NCBI GenBank assembly: GCA_018287875.1
Contig: JAGVVL010000025.1
Span: 186,001-250,000, forward strand
Reading direction: 5' to 3'
Source of the DNA: Nigrospora sphaerica
Lineage: Eukaryota; Ascomycota; Sordariomycetes; Amphisphaeriales; Apiosporaceae
DNA: 64,000 bases
The stretch's first letter is position 1. Every line of letters begins with the position of its first letter. Position numbers and translations under genes: made by a program. Positions 42,212-54,610 of the stretch are shown piece by piece. The notes under the pieces were generated by a model, which was not told where the DNA came from, made no database searches, and saw only the letters and a list, made by a program, of their open reading frames with translations.

Positions 42212-44759
42212 ATGCGGGCCACTCTCCCCTGGGTAGTTTTGCCCCTCGTCTCTCTGTCTGAGGCGAGCGCGGTTCAGGATTCTTCGCGGGTTCTCAACCG
42301 CCGAATTGATGAGCCCAAAGGCGCATCCGACGATTTCATTACCATTTCGGATGATATCATCGTACTGGACTCGACCTCGGCCGGCCCTGCCATCCAAACG
42401 CTCGACTATGGCCGTAGCGTTGATGGTATACCCGCCTTTGAAGTCTTGTCGGCCGAAGGTGACACCTCTGTCTTTGAGATGACCTACGCGGAAAGCAGTG
42501 CCGCACTGCAGACATACATGGTGAGCCACAGCGTCTACTGCGTTGGTGCAACCAGCAACATGGCCCGTGACTGACTTTTGATGGCGCTTCCAGTCCGATG
42601 GCCCCCTTCCCCTTGCCGCAGCCATGGATACCTACCGCGTCAACCGTTACAACGTGACCAAGCCGGGCCAAATCCGCAACCGTCTGATCCAGGGTGCCTT
42701 CCGCTACCAGAAGCTCAACCTCTCTTCTCCCGGTGTCCTCAAACTCCGAGGCGTCGGCGTCACCTCGACGACCGATAACACGCCCCTCACCGACTTGGCC
42801 GGCTTCTTCAACAGCTCCGACGCCAAGCTCAACGCCGTCTGGGCCGTCGGGGCTCGCACCGTGCAGATGACCGAGATCCAGGCGGGCTCGACGCCCGAAT
42901 TCTGGGAGGTCACCTCGGAAGGCGCCGTGGTGGACAGCCTCGCGCCGCAAGTCTTGGGAAGTGCAACGGCCGCGCAGCTCACGAGCTATAACGTCGAGTT
43001 CAAGGTCAAGCCCGTCGTGGGGGGATTCGGTTTCGTGGTCCTCGCTGACACCTTGAATGACGGCATCTACATTTCCTGCGATGTTCCCGGCAGACGCATG
43101 ACGGCTTACGCGGGCTCCACGACGGTGAACCCCGTCCTGCTGGAGACCGACTTGCCTTCGAACCTCACTGTCCAGCTCAACCAGCTGTACACAGTCCGCG
43201 CCGTGGTCGCCATGACGGAAATCTCCGTGTCCATCGACGGCGTCCCCGTTATGCAGCTTTCGCAGACGTCGCACTTTTACGGTTCGGCCGGCCTCGGCGC
43301 CTCGTTCGGCCACCGCGCAGTGTTTCGCGACTTTGCCCTGACGAGCCCGACGGGCGACGACGTGTACTCGCACGCCTTGACGGATCCCAGCTTCCTGCCC
43401 GACTTCTTCATGGGCACGAACCCGGCCAGCGTCGTCGTCGACGGCTCCCGCCGCGACCGCATCGCTTACGCGGGGGACCTCGACATCGCCGGCCCGGCGG
43501 CCCTGGCCAGCACGCACAATGTCGACACCATCCTCGGCTCGCTCGACCTCCTCGGCTCGTACCAGGCCGCGCCCGGCTTCTTCATCCCGACGGCCAAGAT
43601 CCAGCAGGCGCCGCTCGCGGGCGGCCTCGACGTCGATATCACCGGCCTCATCGGTTACTCGTTCAACTTCCTGACGGCCGTGGCCTCGACCTACATGCAC
43701 ACTGGCGACGCCGGGTTCGCCCAGGAATGGGCGCCCAAGATGCAGCGCATGCTGGACTGGGCCGACTCGCAGACGCTGGAGAACGGCCTCTTCAACATCT
43801 CGAACCCGAGCTTCGGCGGCGACTGGAACTACTACGACCCGCCGCAGTCCGGCGTCGTCACCAAGTTCAACACGCTCTACGCCTACGCCCTCCAGGAGAG
43901 CCTGACCGTCCTCGCCGACGGCGGCATCGACGCCGGCGTCTATGAGGCGCGCCTCGAGAAGCTGCGCCGGGCCATCGACAGCCAGCTGTGGAGCGACGAG
44001 CTGCAGGCGTACGTCGTGTCCGAGGCGCTGCCGACGGCCTTCGCGCAGGACGCCAACGCGCTCGCCCTGCTCGCGGGCGTCAACGCGGCGCCGGGCCACG
44101 ACTCGGCCACCATCCTCGCGACGCTGGCGGCCGGCCTCGGCACGGCGGCGGGGCCGCGCGCCTTCTCGGCGGCCGCCATCGACGCCGGCTTCCGGCCCTA
44201 CGTGAGCCCGTACGCGGCGTCGTACCACCTGCGGGCGGCGCTGGACGAGGGCGCGGGCGCGGCGGCGCGCGCGCTGCTCGACGGCGTCTGGGCGCCCATG
44301 GCGGACAAGGCGGGCGCCAACTACACGGGCGCCTACTGGGAGACGGTGGGCGCCGACGGCGGGCCCGGCCTCGGCCTCACCACGAGCCTCTGCCACGGCT
44401 GGGCCGCCGGCCCCACGGCCGAGCTGAGCCGCTTCGTGCTGGGCGCGCGGCCCGCGGCGCCCGGCTGGAAGGCCTTCGTCGTCGCGCCCGTCACCCTCGG
44501 CCTCAACGCCGCCGACGGACGCGTGCCGACGCCCGCCGGCGCCCTCTCGGTCCGCTGGGCTTTCGACTGCGCCCGCGGCCTGTTCGCCATGACCGTCGAA
44601 GCACCCGCCGGCACCGCCGGCACCGTGCACTTGCCCCGGGACCTGCGGGTCGCGCTCGACGAGTCGACCTTCACCGTCAATGCAGAGCCCGTCGAGGGCC
44701 AGTCGTTTGCTGTGACGGGCGGCAAGAAGTTTGTGCTCCAGCAGATCCGAAAACAGTAA
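42212..44759 (+). CDS. GH78-type alpha-L-rhamnosidase-like secreted glycosidase, two exons
   Basis: Exons 42212-42520 and 42594-44759 give 824 residues (intron GTGAGC...TTCCAG). The N-terminus is a signal peptide (ATLPWVVLPLVSLSEASA). A beta-rich N-terminal part precedes an (alpha/alpha)6-barrel from about residue 400. DGSRRDRIAYAGDL matches the acidic motif DGxxRDRxxWxGD of GH78, with Tyr-Ala in place of the usual Trp. GGDWNYYDPPQSG and CHGWAAGPTAEL are typical of the barrel and C-terminal border. It would cleave terminal alpha-L-rhamnose from plant pectin or glycosides outside the cell. Codon third positions are extremely GC-rich, which produces long meaningless antisense frames. Confidence 0.92.
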
Positions 44760-47138
44760 GGATGATGGAGCGACGGCCTGGTCCCTCCTGGGCCCCCGTA
44801 CTACGCTATGCGAATTGTGAAAGCAACGCCCTAATACCTATAAATCCCTGTATATGAACATATATATGTATGTTTTAAAGTGTATCTATGGGGAAGGAGA
44901 ACTTCCCTTCTTCGATCAATCCATTTAGACACCTCTTTAACACAAGTCTTCAAACTACTTTATGGATCGAAGAGCTTTGAACTCGTTCAAAAGCGACTTT
45001 CAATCGTTCTGCTTTGCTTCTTACTTTACGTCGGCGGGGAGTTCCGGAGTGTATGCAGAAAGGGGTGCGAAGCACTGTCGAAGCACTGGTCAGGTAGAAG
45101 GTAGGGGTAGAGGCTGAATGGCATTAATCTCTGTTCTCCCCCCCCCCCCCCGTCCAGTTCCCCTCTTTCTCTTCTCATAGCTTGCTTCCGCCTATCTGTT
45201 GCCTCGCCATTGAGTCTCTTTCTGTTGGGGTCATTGCTTCTGAGGTTTCAATCTTATTGTCCTTTGTCGCTGGCTCGAGCCCTTGTGTCTCTGACAGTTC
45301 ACCTTACCAATTGAAATGTTTGTAATTGCTCCTTTTCTATGTCAGTGTCTACTTGTGTGTTGCGCTCTTACTAATGTCGGGTCTGAACGCAACTGGCACG
45401 GGCCTGACAGCAGCAACGAAACAAAGTAAAGTGACACAGTGGACCGTACGGCGTGTACGGCGCTTAATGCACATCGTTCCGTTCAGCTGTCGGGCCCGTA
45501 CCTCGTGAACGGGGTCGTAAGGGGTTCTCTTCAACTTCATACACCGCTCCGGGGTTATTGCGCAGGCGCAGATGAAAATCGGCGGTGTGTGTGTGTGGCG
45601 TGTTGCATTGGTGGATGGGCTCCTTCCAATCCCTTGCGGTAACGACCGCAGGCGGTTTTACTGCCCCGTCTTCGGAAATGTCTTACAGACGGGTTTGTGG
45701 TTCAACGGCCTGCAGATGGAAGGTTTCCGTCAAGACGGGAAATGGGAGAAAGGGAAGTTGCAATGCCAACGAACCAAGGTCAGTTTTCTTTAGCTCGGCG
45801 GCGACAAGAGGGTTACGTCGATCTTGTCTATCCGTTCTTCCCAGGGCCGGGAACCCAAGTCATGGGGCAAACGAGGGGTTTCCTCGTGTTGGCCTTTCCC
45901 CGCCCCCCAAAAGGCCCTTCCTACCAGGTTTCTTTCGGGTCGGAGGTCAAGGTCGAACCTTGTAGCACCCCGCATAAGTAACAATAGTATACATCTTGGG
46001 GTGGTCTCTTTTGCGGCTGTCGTCGTTGACGTATGCAAGCGACGCGGGTTTTAACAGCAGGCGGACCGGACCGAAAGCGGTTAGAGTCAAGAATGGCCCT
46101 CGGTTCCAACGGGCAATAACAGCCCCACAGTAGAAGAACTGTGGGGGGGGATTGGGTTTTTACTGAGCAAAGCCGTGCTAACCGAGTCAACCGAACCCGC
46201 CTTGCTGGGAATGGCCACCTTTGCCGAGGACATGTATTTCTCTTTCGTAACTACCCTTGGTTCGGAGGTTGGGCCATTGCGCAGGTGAGGCCTTTTTTTT
46301 CTCATGGAGCCGATCGCCGGTTTGGAACTATTGGATTGATCATGGGCTGCGCGTGGTGTGGCCGGTCTTCTTTTTTTCTCAGGTCGCATGAACCGAGTCG
46401 TGGCAAAGCCCCCTCTCAATACGAGACGGTGAACGGAGTCCAAAGGTCAGGCTAGCACAGGTCCGAAGGTGCCATGACCGAGACCCGCCTCCCACGTCAC
46501 CTTGGGTGACATGGTTCGGCCGAAGATGCCCAGGTGAGCAGGGCGTCCGGCTTTCCCGTATTGCCCGGCGTGGCTGAGCACCTTCGAGAACGATGTCGCC
46601 CCATACCATCGGGGCCTAGTACAGCACACCCAGTATAGAGTATGCAGGGCGAAAGGGGCCCTTGGGCTAAGTGGAGATAGGCCATGAGCGAGGGCCACGC
46701 CGGTCCCAGCTATGCGGTGGTCGCCCCGTCGAAGCGATTGGCAGGCCTCGGCGCGCAGAGAAGCTGGCAGAAAAGCGGGGGAGAAGGGCGCACGCCAGCG
46801 ACGCCGACGGCCCTCGCTATGACGAAGGCCGCGTGAACGGCCCCTCTGGCTCAGCCCCCAATCGTCCCGTTTTCCGCTGCTATTTTGGGCGACGGGCACT
46901 TGCAGGTTGTCCATGCGGCTCCCGACCGGCAGACGATGATCCGGGGGGGGGGAGGGACTCATCTCATTATATAAGGCACCGCCATCTTCGTCTTTACCCT
47001 TCTTTTGGTTCAGCACTCATCGCAGTACATCCTCACAGTCGCTACTACTCACCATCACCCTCGCTACTACTACCACTACCACCGTTTACTTAATCCCTAA
47101 TCCCATTTCCCACCACCACCACCATCACCACCATCATC
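44760..47138. other. 2.4-kb intergenic region
   Basis: No gene on either strand. It contains a C-homopolymer (12-14 bases near 45139), G-runs near 46141 and 46944, and scattered short frames. The last 200 bases are the promoter of the PhiA-like gene. Confidence 0.5.
46968..46975 (+). promoter_or_regulatory. TATA box of the PhiA-like gene
   Basis: TATATAAG lies about 163 bases before the ATG. A CACCACCACCATCACC-type leader runs to the start codon, common in strongly expressed fungal genes. Confidence 0.6.
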
Positions 47139-47729
47139 ATGCAGTTCGCCAAGATCGCCCTGACCGCCGCCACGGCCGCTACCGGCGCCCTCGCCGCGCC
47201 GGCGGCCAACCCCGACATTGTCACCTTCGGCGTCATCTCGATCCACTCTGGCAGCGCCGTGCACAACGCGGGCTGGGGCGCGATGCACAAGGGCGTCTTC
47301 ACGGGCGCGCGGCCGCAGGAGGGGGCGTCGTGCTACGGGCCGGCGCAGGACTTTGCCACCTTTGTGCTCAACAAGCCCGAGGGCACGCTGTCGCTCCTGA
47401 CGGACGGCAAGCCGTGGCAGCAGTTCTTCGTCGACCGCTCCGGCATGGCCCAGGGCCAGCTGCTCTACACGACGGGCGCCGAACCCGCCACGCGCAACGC
47501 CGAGCGCGCCGGCTGGGCCATCGACGCCAACCAGCACCTCACCTTCGCCGGCAGCGACGCCTTCCTCGCCTGCCCCGCCGGCTTCGGCGACAACCTCTAC
47601 CGCGTCCTGCCCTACGTCGGCATCGAGAGCCCCGCCGGCTACTCCAACTGCACCTCCATCGCCGCCCGCGTCATCCCCGCCACCAACCCCGTCGAGTGCC
47701 TCTACTCGCAGGACCAGGCCACCCTTTAA
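47139..47729 (+). CDS. PhiA-like secreted cell-wall protein
   Basis: A single exon encodes 196 residues. The signal peptide is FAKIALTAATAATGALAAPA. Family features are TFGVISIHSGSAVHNAG near the start, ATFVLNKPEGTLSLLTDG, FVDRSGMAQGQLLYTTGAEP, GWAIDANQHLTFAG and a Cys-containing tail ending near VECLYSQ. This order matches the PhiA family of cell-wall proteins, first linked with phialide development in Aspergillus and common in plant-associated fungi. It should be a small globular wall or secreted protein. A TATA box and CA-rich leader suggest strong expression. Confidence 0.88.
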   Translation: MQFAKIALTAATAATGALAAPAANPDIVTFGVISIHSGSAVHNAGWGAMHKGVFTGARPQEGASCYGPAQDFATFVLNKPEGTLSLLTDGKPWQQFFVDRSGMAQGQLLYTTGAEPATRNAERAGWAIDANQHLTFAGSDAFLACPAGFGDNLYRVLPYVGIESPAGYSNCTSIAARVIPATNPVECLYSQDQATL

Positions 47730-48516
47730 AGGGCGACCGGGAGACGGTGGCGATGACGACGGCGCCGGCAACGGCTGGGCGTCGAGGCGAAGGATTCGTA
47801 CATATTTGAAAAAACACAAACCTTACGACTGCATGGGGACCGCGGGGAGCCTGGCGTAGTTGATTTACTTGGATACAAATGAATGAAAAACTGCTTTTGA
47901 CACACCGCTCGCATACCCTGACTGCATGCAATGCCCGTGGCCCAAGGTTGATGTATCAAATGATGGTGGAATAATAACTCGTAAGCATTATCGACGCCGC
48001 GCGGGGCGAGTCAATGTCATGGCCTATTCACTCGGGAGGATCTCTCGTGCACGAATAAGAACCGGGCACAAGTTGCTGCTCAACGCTCGCGCGATTAGCG
48101 CGCTGCGCTGGATACTCAATCAGGTGATGTGACCTCCCATCACGAGGAACACTGTCTTCAGATACCACGCGATTACAAATCGAAAGCCAACCATCTTTTT
48201 CCTTTCCGCGCTTCACCACAAAGCCAGAGTAGACCAGGCAAGGGTATTGTTGGTAAAATCTCAAAGTTCTATCCATCTACTAGAAAAACAACATAAAAAG
48301 AGGATGCCAACAATTAATGGGGAACCTTACGTGATCTCCAGTGGGCACGAAGACTTTGTGAATAGCCTCGTCTTTGGGGCCACCACAAGTTGAAGGGTTT
48401 CAGACGTACCGAAGCTGCCTTTGCGGTAAGACGACGGGGGAGATGGGGGCATCCAGAGCAGCTCGCATAGCCCCTACGCGGGCCCTCAGCGGGCCCTACG
48501 GGGGTCCCCGCCCCTC
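47730..48516. other. Intergenic between convergent PhiA-like and laccase genes
   Basis: No gene. Mainly 3' untranslated sequences. Confidence 0.5.
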
Positions 48517-50474
48517 TCAAATGCCCGAGTCCTCCTGCTGCACACCCAGGGTGGACTGGTGCTTGTCCCAGGCATCGCAGTTGGCCCGGAGGGCGCCTTC
48601 GTCCAACATGGCGGCGAGCTCCTTGCGGCGTTCGACAAACTGCAGCGCGAAGCCCTGGCTCGTGTGCCAGCCGATGTGGCAGTGCATGAGCCAGGCGCCG
48701 GGGTTGTCCGTCTTGAACGCGACGGCGAGGTGGCCGCCGGCGGGCAGCAGCGCCGTGTCGCGCCGCGGCGGGTTCGCGCGATTCAGCACAACGCTGTCGT
48801 TGAACTCGCCCGGCCCCTGGGCCAGCACTTGGAAATCGTGGCCGTGCAGGTGGATCGGGTGTGGGATCGGCACCGTCGTCTGGATCACCGTGTAGACCCA
48901 AGCGTCGACCTCGTCGACGCTGAAGACGGCGTTGGACTGCGCAAACGTGCTGTCGTTGTTGGCAACCTGCAGCAGCGTCGGGTTGCCCCAGTCGACCACC
49001 ATGGTCGTCGAGTTGAGGTACCACCGGAAGATGCCCGGGTCGATCAGGCCGAACGCCGCCGTCTGCCTATATAGCACGTCCTCGGCGCCCACCGTCTCGG
49101 CCACGTGCGGCACTAGCTGCGACGCCGCCATGTCCTCGCAGCTGTCGATATAGTCTTGCGACACCGTTGTCGGCCTCGCCTTAGCCGATCCGTAGTAGAC
49201 GATGCCCCGGATGTTATTAGGGTTGGCGTTGCCGCTGCACGCCGACTGCGGCACCGCTCGCATCCAGAAGCTGTCGGCGACGGCCCCTTGGTCGGCCTTG
49301 ATGATGACGTCGTAGCGCTGGCCTGGTAATGGTAGTCTCGCGTGTCAGCGGCTGGCCTTTCCGCCCTCAAGACGGTTCGCGCGACGGTCGGGAAGCGAGG
49401 GGGAAACTTACCCATGCCGATGCTGACTATTTCAGTGGTAAAGGGCTTGACGGGTACAAAGTCGGTCTGGACGACCGTCATGGTGTGGTTGTCGATAGAG
49501 AACTTAAAATGCGAGTCGATGGCCGTGTTCACTAGACGTAGACGGTACGACTTCCCCTCGGTCAAGCTGAGGTTGAAGCGATGGCCCGTCTGCGAGACGT
49601 CGCCGTCTTGGCTAAACACGTTGGTGCCGTTGATGAGGCCCGTCGCCAGCTTCGGCGGTCCGCTCCTCTCAGCAGTGTACCACAGCTCGTCGACCGTCTG
49701 GTGGTCCCAGTCGCTCAGCGTGATGAGACCCAGGTCTTCATCGTAGTTGGCCGTGGCGGGCCCGTTGATGATCATACCGCCGTAAAACCCTTCCCACGCC
49801 TGCAGCGAGAAGTGCGAGTGGTACCACGAGGAGCCGTACTGCGTCGCCCGCCACTTGTAGGTGATGGTTGATCCCTGTGGCGTGGCACACTGCGTAATGG
49901 CGACGACGCCATCGTTACCGACGTTGTTCTGCTGCCGGATGCCGTGAAAGTGCATGCTGGTACCGTTAGTGGACGTCTTCAGCGAGTTGGTCAGATGGAC
50001 CACCACGTGGTCCCCTATCGGCCCATGTCAGTGGTCAGGCGAACACGTAGAGGAGAACGAGGTGGTTTGACGCTGGACACTATGGGGACACACGGAATTC
50101 AAAGACAAGTACACACCCCAGTCGGCCGTGATAGTCGGCCCCGGGATGGTACCATTGATGGCCATTGCAAAGCGCGGGACGCCATCCGGCGCGATGGTGA
50201 CCTCGGCCAGGTCCAACCAATACTCGCGCGTGACGCCCGTGTTGGGCACGATGGCCGAGTAGTCGGTGTCAATGTCAAATTTGCACCATTGCGACCGGTT
50301 GGCGGCCGTATTACCGGCACAGAGATCGCCACCGGCCGCTTCCCGCACCGGGGCAGCCGGCGAAGCGAGTGTGGGCGTAGCAAGCGACACGAGCGCCAGC
50401 AAAGAGGCGAAGCGCAGCATGGTGAGTAACGAGAGGACGAAGCCCAAAGAAAAGGCGTGAGTGTGTTTAGGCAT
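48517..50474 (-). CDS. Laccase (ascomycete multicopper oxidase), three exons
   Basis: Exons on the minus strand are 50474-50117, 50014-49412 and 49322-48517. The better start is the inner ATG at 50420, giving a classical signal peptide (LRFASLLALVSLATPTLASP) and 570 residues. Phases fit (TADW|GDHVVVHL and GMG|QRYDVIIK). All four copper motifs are present: HFHGI, WYHSHFSLQAWEGFYG, HPIHLHGHDF and HCHIGWHTSQGF. The protein ends in DSGI, the C-terminal plug of ascomycete laccases. It would oxidise phenols with oxygen outside the cell, in lignin or pigment chemistry. The axial type-1 copper position, ten residues after the Cys, is Phe rather than the Leu usual in ascomycetes. Confidence 0.95.
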
Positions 50475-50530
50475 GTGGCGCTGGCGGTGATGCTGGCTGC
50501 TGAGATAGTAGATGCGGTCTTCCCTCGAAT

Positions 50531-50536
50531 CTTATA
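50531..50536 (-). promoter_or_regulatory. Likely TATA box of the laccase gene
   Basis: TATAAG on the minus strand lies about 57 bases upstream of the outer ATG and about 111 bases upstream of the inner ATG, in favour of the inner start. Confidence 0.5.
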
Positions 50537-53032
50537 GTCACCGCGCTCGGTCCAGTTCCTACCCTTCCCATAAGACCATGGCCAAGCCGCCATTATATGT
50601 AGCGCCGCTGCGATTTCGTGTCTCCATCATGAGAAGGGGGATGGAATTTTTTTCATGGGAGAGGTCGCGGTAACCCCGGCCGGCGTTCATCCGGGATGGC
50701 TCTGCCAGTCTCTGGCCTCGACCTCGTGTCTTCGTGAGGTCATACATGGGCAAAGAAGGAAGCGGGCGTTATTGCCGACGCGCACAGGGTTACGATAAGT
50801 CGTCACAGCGACTCTTTCTAGGCCCCTGATTACGGTCTTGCCCCATTTCCCCTCGTAGGAAGATCGATATCGATGCCTCCGGGAGTTCGCGGCTGGACCT
50901 CAGGTATGGATCCCCGGTGGTGCATTAATGATGAAACCTCGGCCAGCCGTCGATATGTTAATCTCGCTCGGCGCAGTGTTGGTTTTCATTCGGGGATAGC
51001 ACCGTCACTGCAGATGAGGCTCGTGTTCCATGGTGAGTCAGTCTACCCCAATCCGAGCGGCTGCGGGCAAATCCACCGAGGGCCTGGCGGATGCAACCGA
51101 CCCGGCGGATGCAACCGGCCTGGCGGTCTGCAATTCGACGGGGGCCAGCCTGCGTATACGTAGAGAGAGGCAGGGGTGGCCAGTGGAGCCGAAAAGAAAG
51201 AGCCGGCATCTACGTGACGGCCCATAACGGGAGTCGATCGCTCTGGGCCGGCCCATTACCTACTTTACTTGGGCATCGCGATCCATCCACCCGTGATATA
51301 TTCGGTTCGGGGGGGTTCGTGTAACCCCATTGGCTGATGGTAATGGCGTATACGGCTAGGCCTTGGCTGAGGACCTATTCGCCTATGCCCATGGTAGCAT
51401 TACGTTACTGCCGAGCCGTATCATATTTGTATTCCCGAACCCCGCTAAGCTTGGAACCGGGAGGCCTTGGGTGAGCCGCAAATAGGTCTTCGTCCTCTGG
51501 GCCCTTTGCGCTAGAGGGGTAAGGAGGAGGTGGATCACCCCCACGTCGATGCGGCGTTGAAGAGCTCGGCAGTTGAACCCATATCGTCCCATGGGAGGAG
51601 GTGGTAATGGGAAAGATAAGAGTAACGCAGAGGTTCCAGGCGTTTTCGGCGCCTGGAGATGGGTAATTCACCCCCTTCCTCGGCACCCACAAATGCAGTG
51701 CTTAAAACGCCCTGGCTGATTGGATGGAGCCTGCGCTTTTTGAGGGTAGAAAGGGCGCACGCCCCCCAACCACGGCCCGCGCGAAAAAGAGGACAGACGC
51801 GCAGTCTCCCATGAAATCCCATTTTACTGACTCATGCCTTCCTGGAAATGTCAATTGGTCGGGGAAGGGCCGTTGTACTGTGTACCTTCCCATATGGCGG
51901 CGCAGCCAGTCGTTATTGTTATAACTAACGAAGGCGAACTGGAACAGATGTAATGAACGCGATGCACGGATCGGTAGGTTTGTTCAGAAATCCCAGCCCA
52001 TGCATCAGAGCCATTGAGCCTTCCACTTCCATGTCCGGACCCTTCCACCTCCAAGTTCCAGGCTAACGGCGTGAGCCCCTAGTCATGGTCAAGGTACATC
52101 ATGGGATGGCACCTACGAATAGGCGCGCAGGGAAGCTGGCGCTTACTAGAGCAGAGCCTCGCCGGTTGGGGTTAGGTGGCTTGCCTTGCGGTTCTTCTAC
52201 CGTGTGTCACCATTGGCGGTGGAGAGGCTCAAGTGCTCCTACCCTTGGAACATGTATTGCCATGGGGTCCCAAAAGGATCCTCGGAACGAGGCCATCGCC
52301 TGTGGTACCGGCAAGCCACTAATAATTTGCCGGTGTCCGAAGCAAAGCTCCAAACCAGTACCCCTGACATGCCCTGGATCGAGCGGTGGCGCAGAACAGC
52401 GGCGCCAGGCTAGTATGAATCTTGGTCAGACGACTCCCCTTCCACCCCATCCCATGCCGTATCGGATGGCGCGCCCTCCACCGAACTGCTGTCCGCCGCG
52501 GGAACCTAGCTACCCACCATGCCGTCCGTATTTACATAGTAAATAACACGTGTCAATATGGCGCGTGCAAATCTTGGTCCCGGGGTGATCACGATAGATG
52601 AATGGGAATAGATAACGGGCACCCTGGCCCCCCACGGCCGAAGCCGTCCAGCGTCTTCATCCTAGCCCATCGTATCACACATGCAGTAATCAGTTGCCCA
52701 GTAAGATCGGCGCGGTTCCCCAAGTAACCACGCCTACCGCTGCAACGGTAACCCGGGTTGTCTCTCTTAGCCCCCCCCATACGGTTACTCGGGCAGGAGC
52801 AACTTCAATGCAAGCTGCACCTGGGATGGGCGCGCGCCTTCCCGCGGATCTCGGGGGTTCGTGACTAAGGCCTCCCGATCTTTTGCCGCCACCATGAGCC
52901 TCGCGGTGGCATTCGCCGTGATTATTCCGGGATCGAGTCTGCTGCCGCGAAGGGATCCTTCATCCTTCGTGACGGCATCAAGTTTCCCAGCTCACCACCG
53001 AGGCAGTAGAGACGGAGGCTGCCGGGAGCCTG
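50537..53032. other. 2.5-kb intergenic region
   Basis: No gene is supported on either strand. There is a short direct repeat of GCGGATGCAACCGRCC near 51087-51120. The first few hundred bases are the laccase promoter. Confidence 0.5.
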
Positions 53033-53040
53033 TATAAAAG
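53033..53040 (+). promoter_or_regulatory. TATA box of the gene at 53188
   Basis: TATAAAAG lies about 150 bases before the ATG. Confidence 0.6.
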
Positions 53041-53187
53041 CCTGAGCGAGGCCCTGGATAGAAATTCCTTTCATCATCCACACGCTCTTTCTCGCCCGAG
53101 ACAACGAACCTGTAGTGCCTATCCTACCCTCCAATACCACTCGCCTACCGCCTACAACTGAGGCCGGCTCAGTTTCTCGCCGTCAAT

Positions 53188-53910
53188 ATGGCCCGACAGC
53201 TTCTTATTCGTCTCCTCTGCGCCGCCACGGCCGCGGCAAAGCCCGTCAAACCCCGGGCCGAGGCCGGCTTCAAGATCTTTGCCTATGGCGACGGTCTCGG
53301 CGGGCATCCCGTGGTCGAAATGAATGGCAAGTACCTTCTTCATCTCCCCAACTGACAAGACTCAGTGAGTCGTTTCTAATCTTGACCATCACAGGTACTG
53401 CCCACATCATCGGGACAGCCGTTCCGGACAGCTCTCAGAACGTGACTTGTACGTGAACACTCCTCCGTATTCAGCCGTCGTTCCCTTCAGGCGCCGAGTA
53501 CCCTCCACGCTGGGGCAACCCTCGACGGGAGACGGCGCGGCTCGCCTCCCTCCGCTTCCCTGTGTCGCACTCGGGACTAACGGGCGAGAATTCGGCCAGT
53601 CGTCTCGAACGACAAGGAGGGCAAGCTCGAGGCGCACGTGGGCGGCAGTGCGGCGAGCGAGCTCCTGGCGGTTCCCAGGAGGCCGGGGCCCGTCGGCTTC
53701 GCGCGCGACGCGTCGGACGCATCTGTCGAGACGACGGGCTTCGGCTGGTACGACTCGTTCCTCTACGTCGATGGGCCCAACCACACCATGAGGATGGACT
53801 GGTTCGCCCGCCCCGTCGCCGGCGCCAAACACACCTGGGAGCTCGCCTGGCAGCTCGACGGCGACGGCGCCGTGCCTGTCTCGCTGCGCAACGAGGGCCC
53901 CTCAAACTAG
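53188..53910 (+). CDS. Small secreted protein of unknown function; exon structure partly unresolved
   Basis: The ATG at 53188 starts a signal-peptide-like segment (ARQLLIRLLCAATAAAKPV), then FKIFAYGDGLGGHPVVEMN. A GC-AG intron (GCAAGT...CACAG, about 53328-53396) joins to GTAHIIGTAVPDSSQNVT. A second intron (GTACGT...TTCAG, about 53450-53490) follows. The final frame from about 53600 reads VVSNDKEGKLEAHVGG, FGWYDSFLYVDG and ends NEGPSN at 53910. The acceptor before it (ACTAAC...GGCCAG) is good but no donor fits its phase, so one more indel or an unusual splice is needed. The layout resembles ascomycete secreted proteins of about 200 residues without known function. Confidence 0.6.
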
Positions 53911-54610
53911 ACCAACGACCCCCCCGACCGAACGGCGGTCGAAAAACCCTCTTCTGACGTCCTGGGCAGGCAGGCGCTTTTCCTTTCCCGAGTCGTTTGC
54001 TGTCAAGTTCCCTAGCGTCACATCATAGTCTTCGGCGGTGAAGCCTTGGGCCACCTATTCTCGGCCTTTTTTATGATTAACTATTAGTCATCATTTCCTC
54101 CCTTCTCGTGAACTAACACCATCGTCTCGCCTGTCTACACTCGCCACTCGTCACTCGTCACTTTTTCTCGTTTATTTTCGTTCACCGCTGGTTCCCCTCA
54201 GTGGAAAGTTTTTCGGTATTATCTACTAAACTATAGACACGTCATTAATCAGGATCAGTAACGTGGCTACAGAGCGGGATGATCACAAATCAGCTTATAA
54301 GAAGCCTATCACGATGCACGTCTCTACTGTTTGTTTCCCTTTTGTTTCTCTCTTAAAAAGTGTGCTTCCGTGCCGCGTCCTACTACACTTGCTTTTTCTT
54401 GTAAAGCCTTATCCCTATACATCGTGTGACTTACTCAGCTCTCTTAAGCCGCCCGATCACATGTATAAAGTCCTTCCAAGCACCCGTAATTTGAATCAAC
54501 CAAGATTCAGTCCACTCTCACGCAGCGGCACCAAATTTTAAACCTGCTCCATTTACTTTGCCCCCAAATTCTTTCTTTCACTTACCTGTTTACGAATCCA
54601 CCCATTGGAC
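53911..54610. other. Intergenic, promoter of the lectin gene
   Basis: No gene. CT-rich stretches and AT-rich tracts occur toward 54600. Confidence 0.45.

Noticed and set aside
42357..44630. Minus-strand frame of 757 codons over the rhamnosidase gene
   Set aside because: Its composition is Arg/Gly/Ala/Val-rich without motifs, and it mirrors the GC-rich third positions of the plus-strand GH78 gene.
45697..46054. Several overlapping frames between the rhamnosidase and PhiA-like genes
   Set aside because: No motif, signal peptide or splice logic; the composition is that of GC-rich intergenic DNA.
47097..47819. Minus-strand frame of 240 codons
   Set aside because: It is a mirror of the PhiA-like gene and extends into untranslated sequence.
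48314..49024. Minus-strand frame of 236 codons overlapping laccase
   Set aside because: It lies in another frame than the laccase exon with copper motifs and has no motifs of its own.
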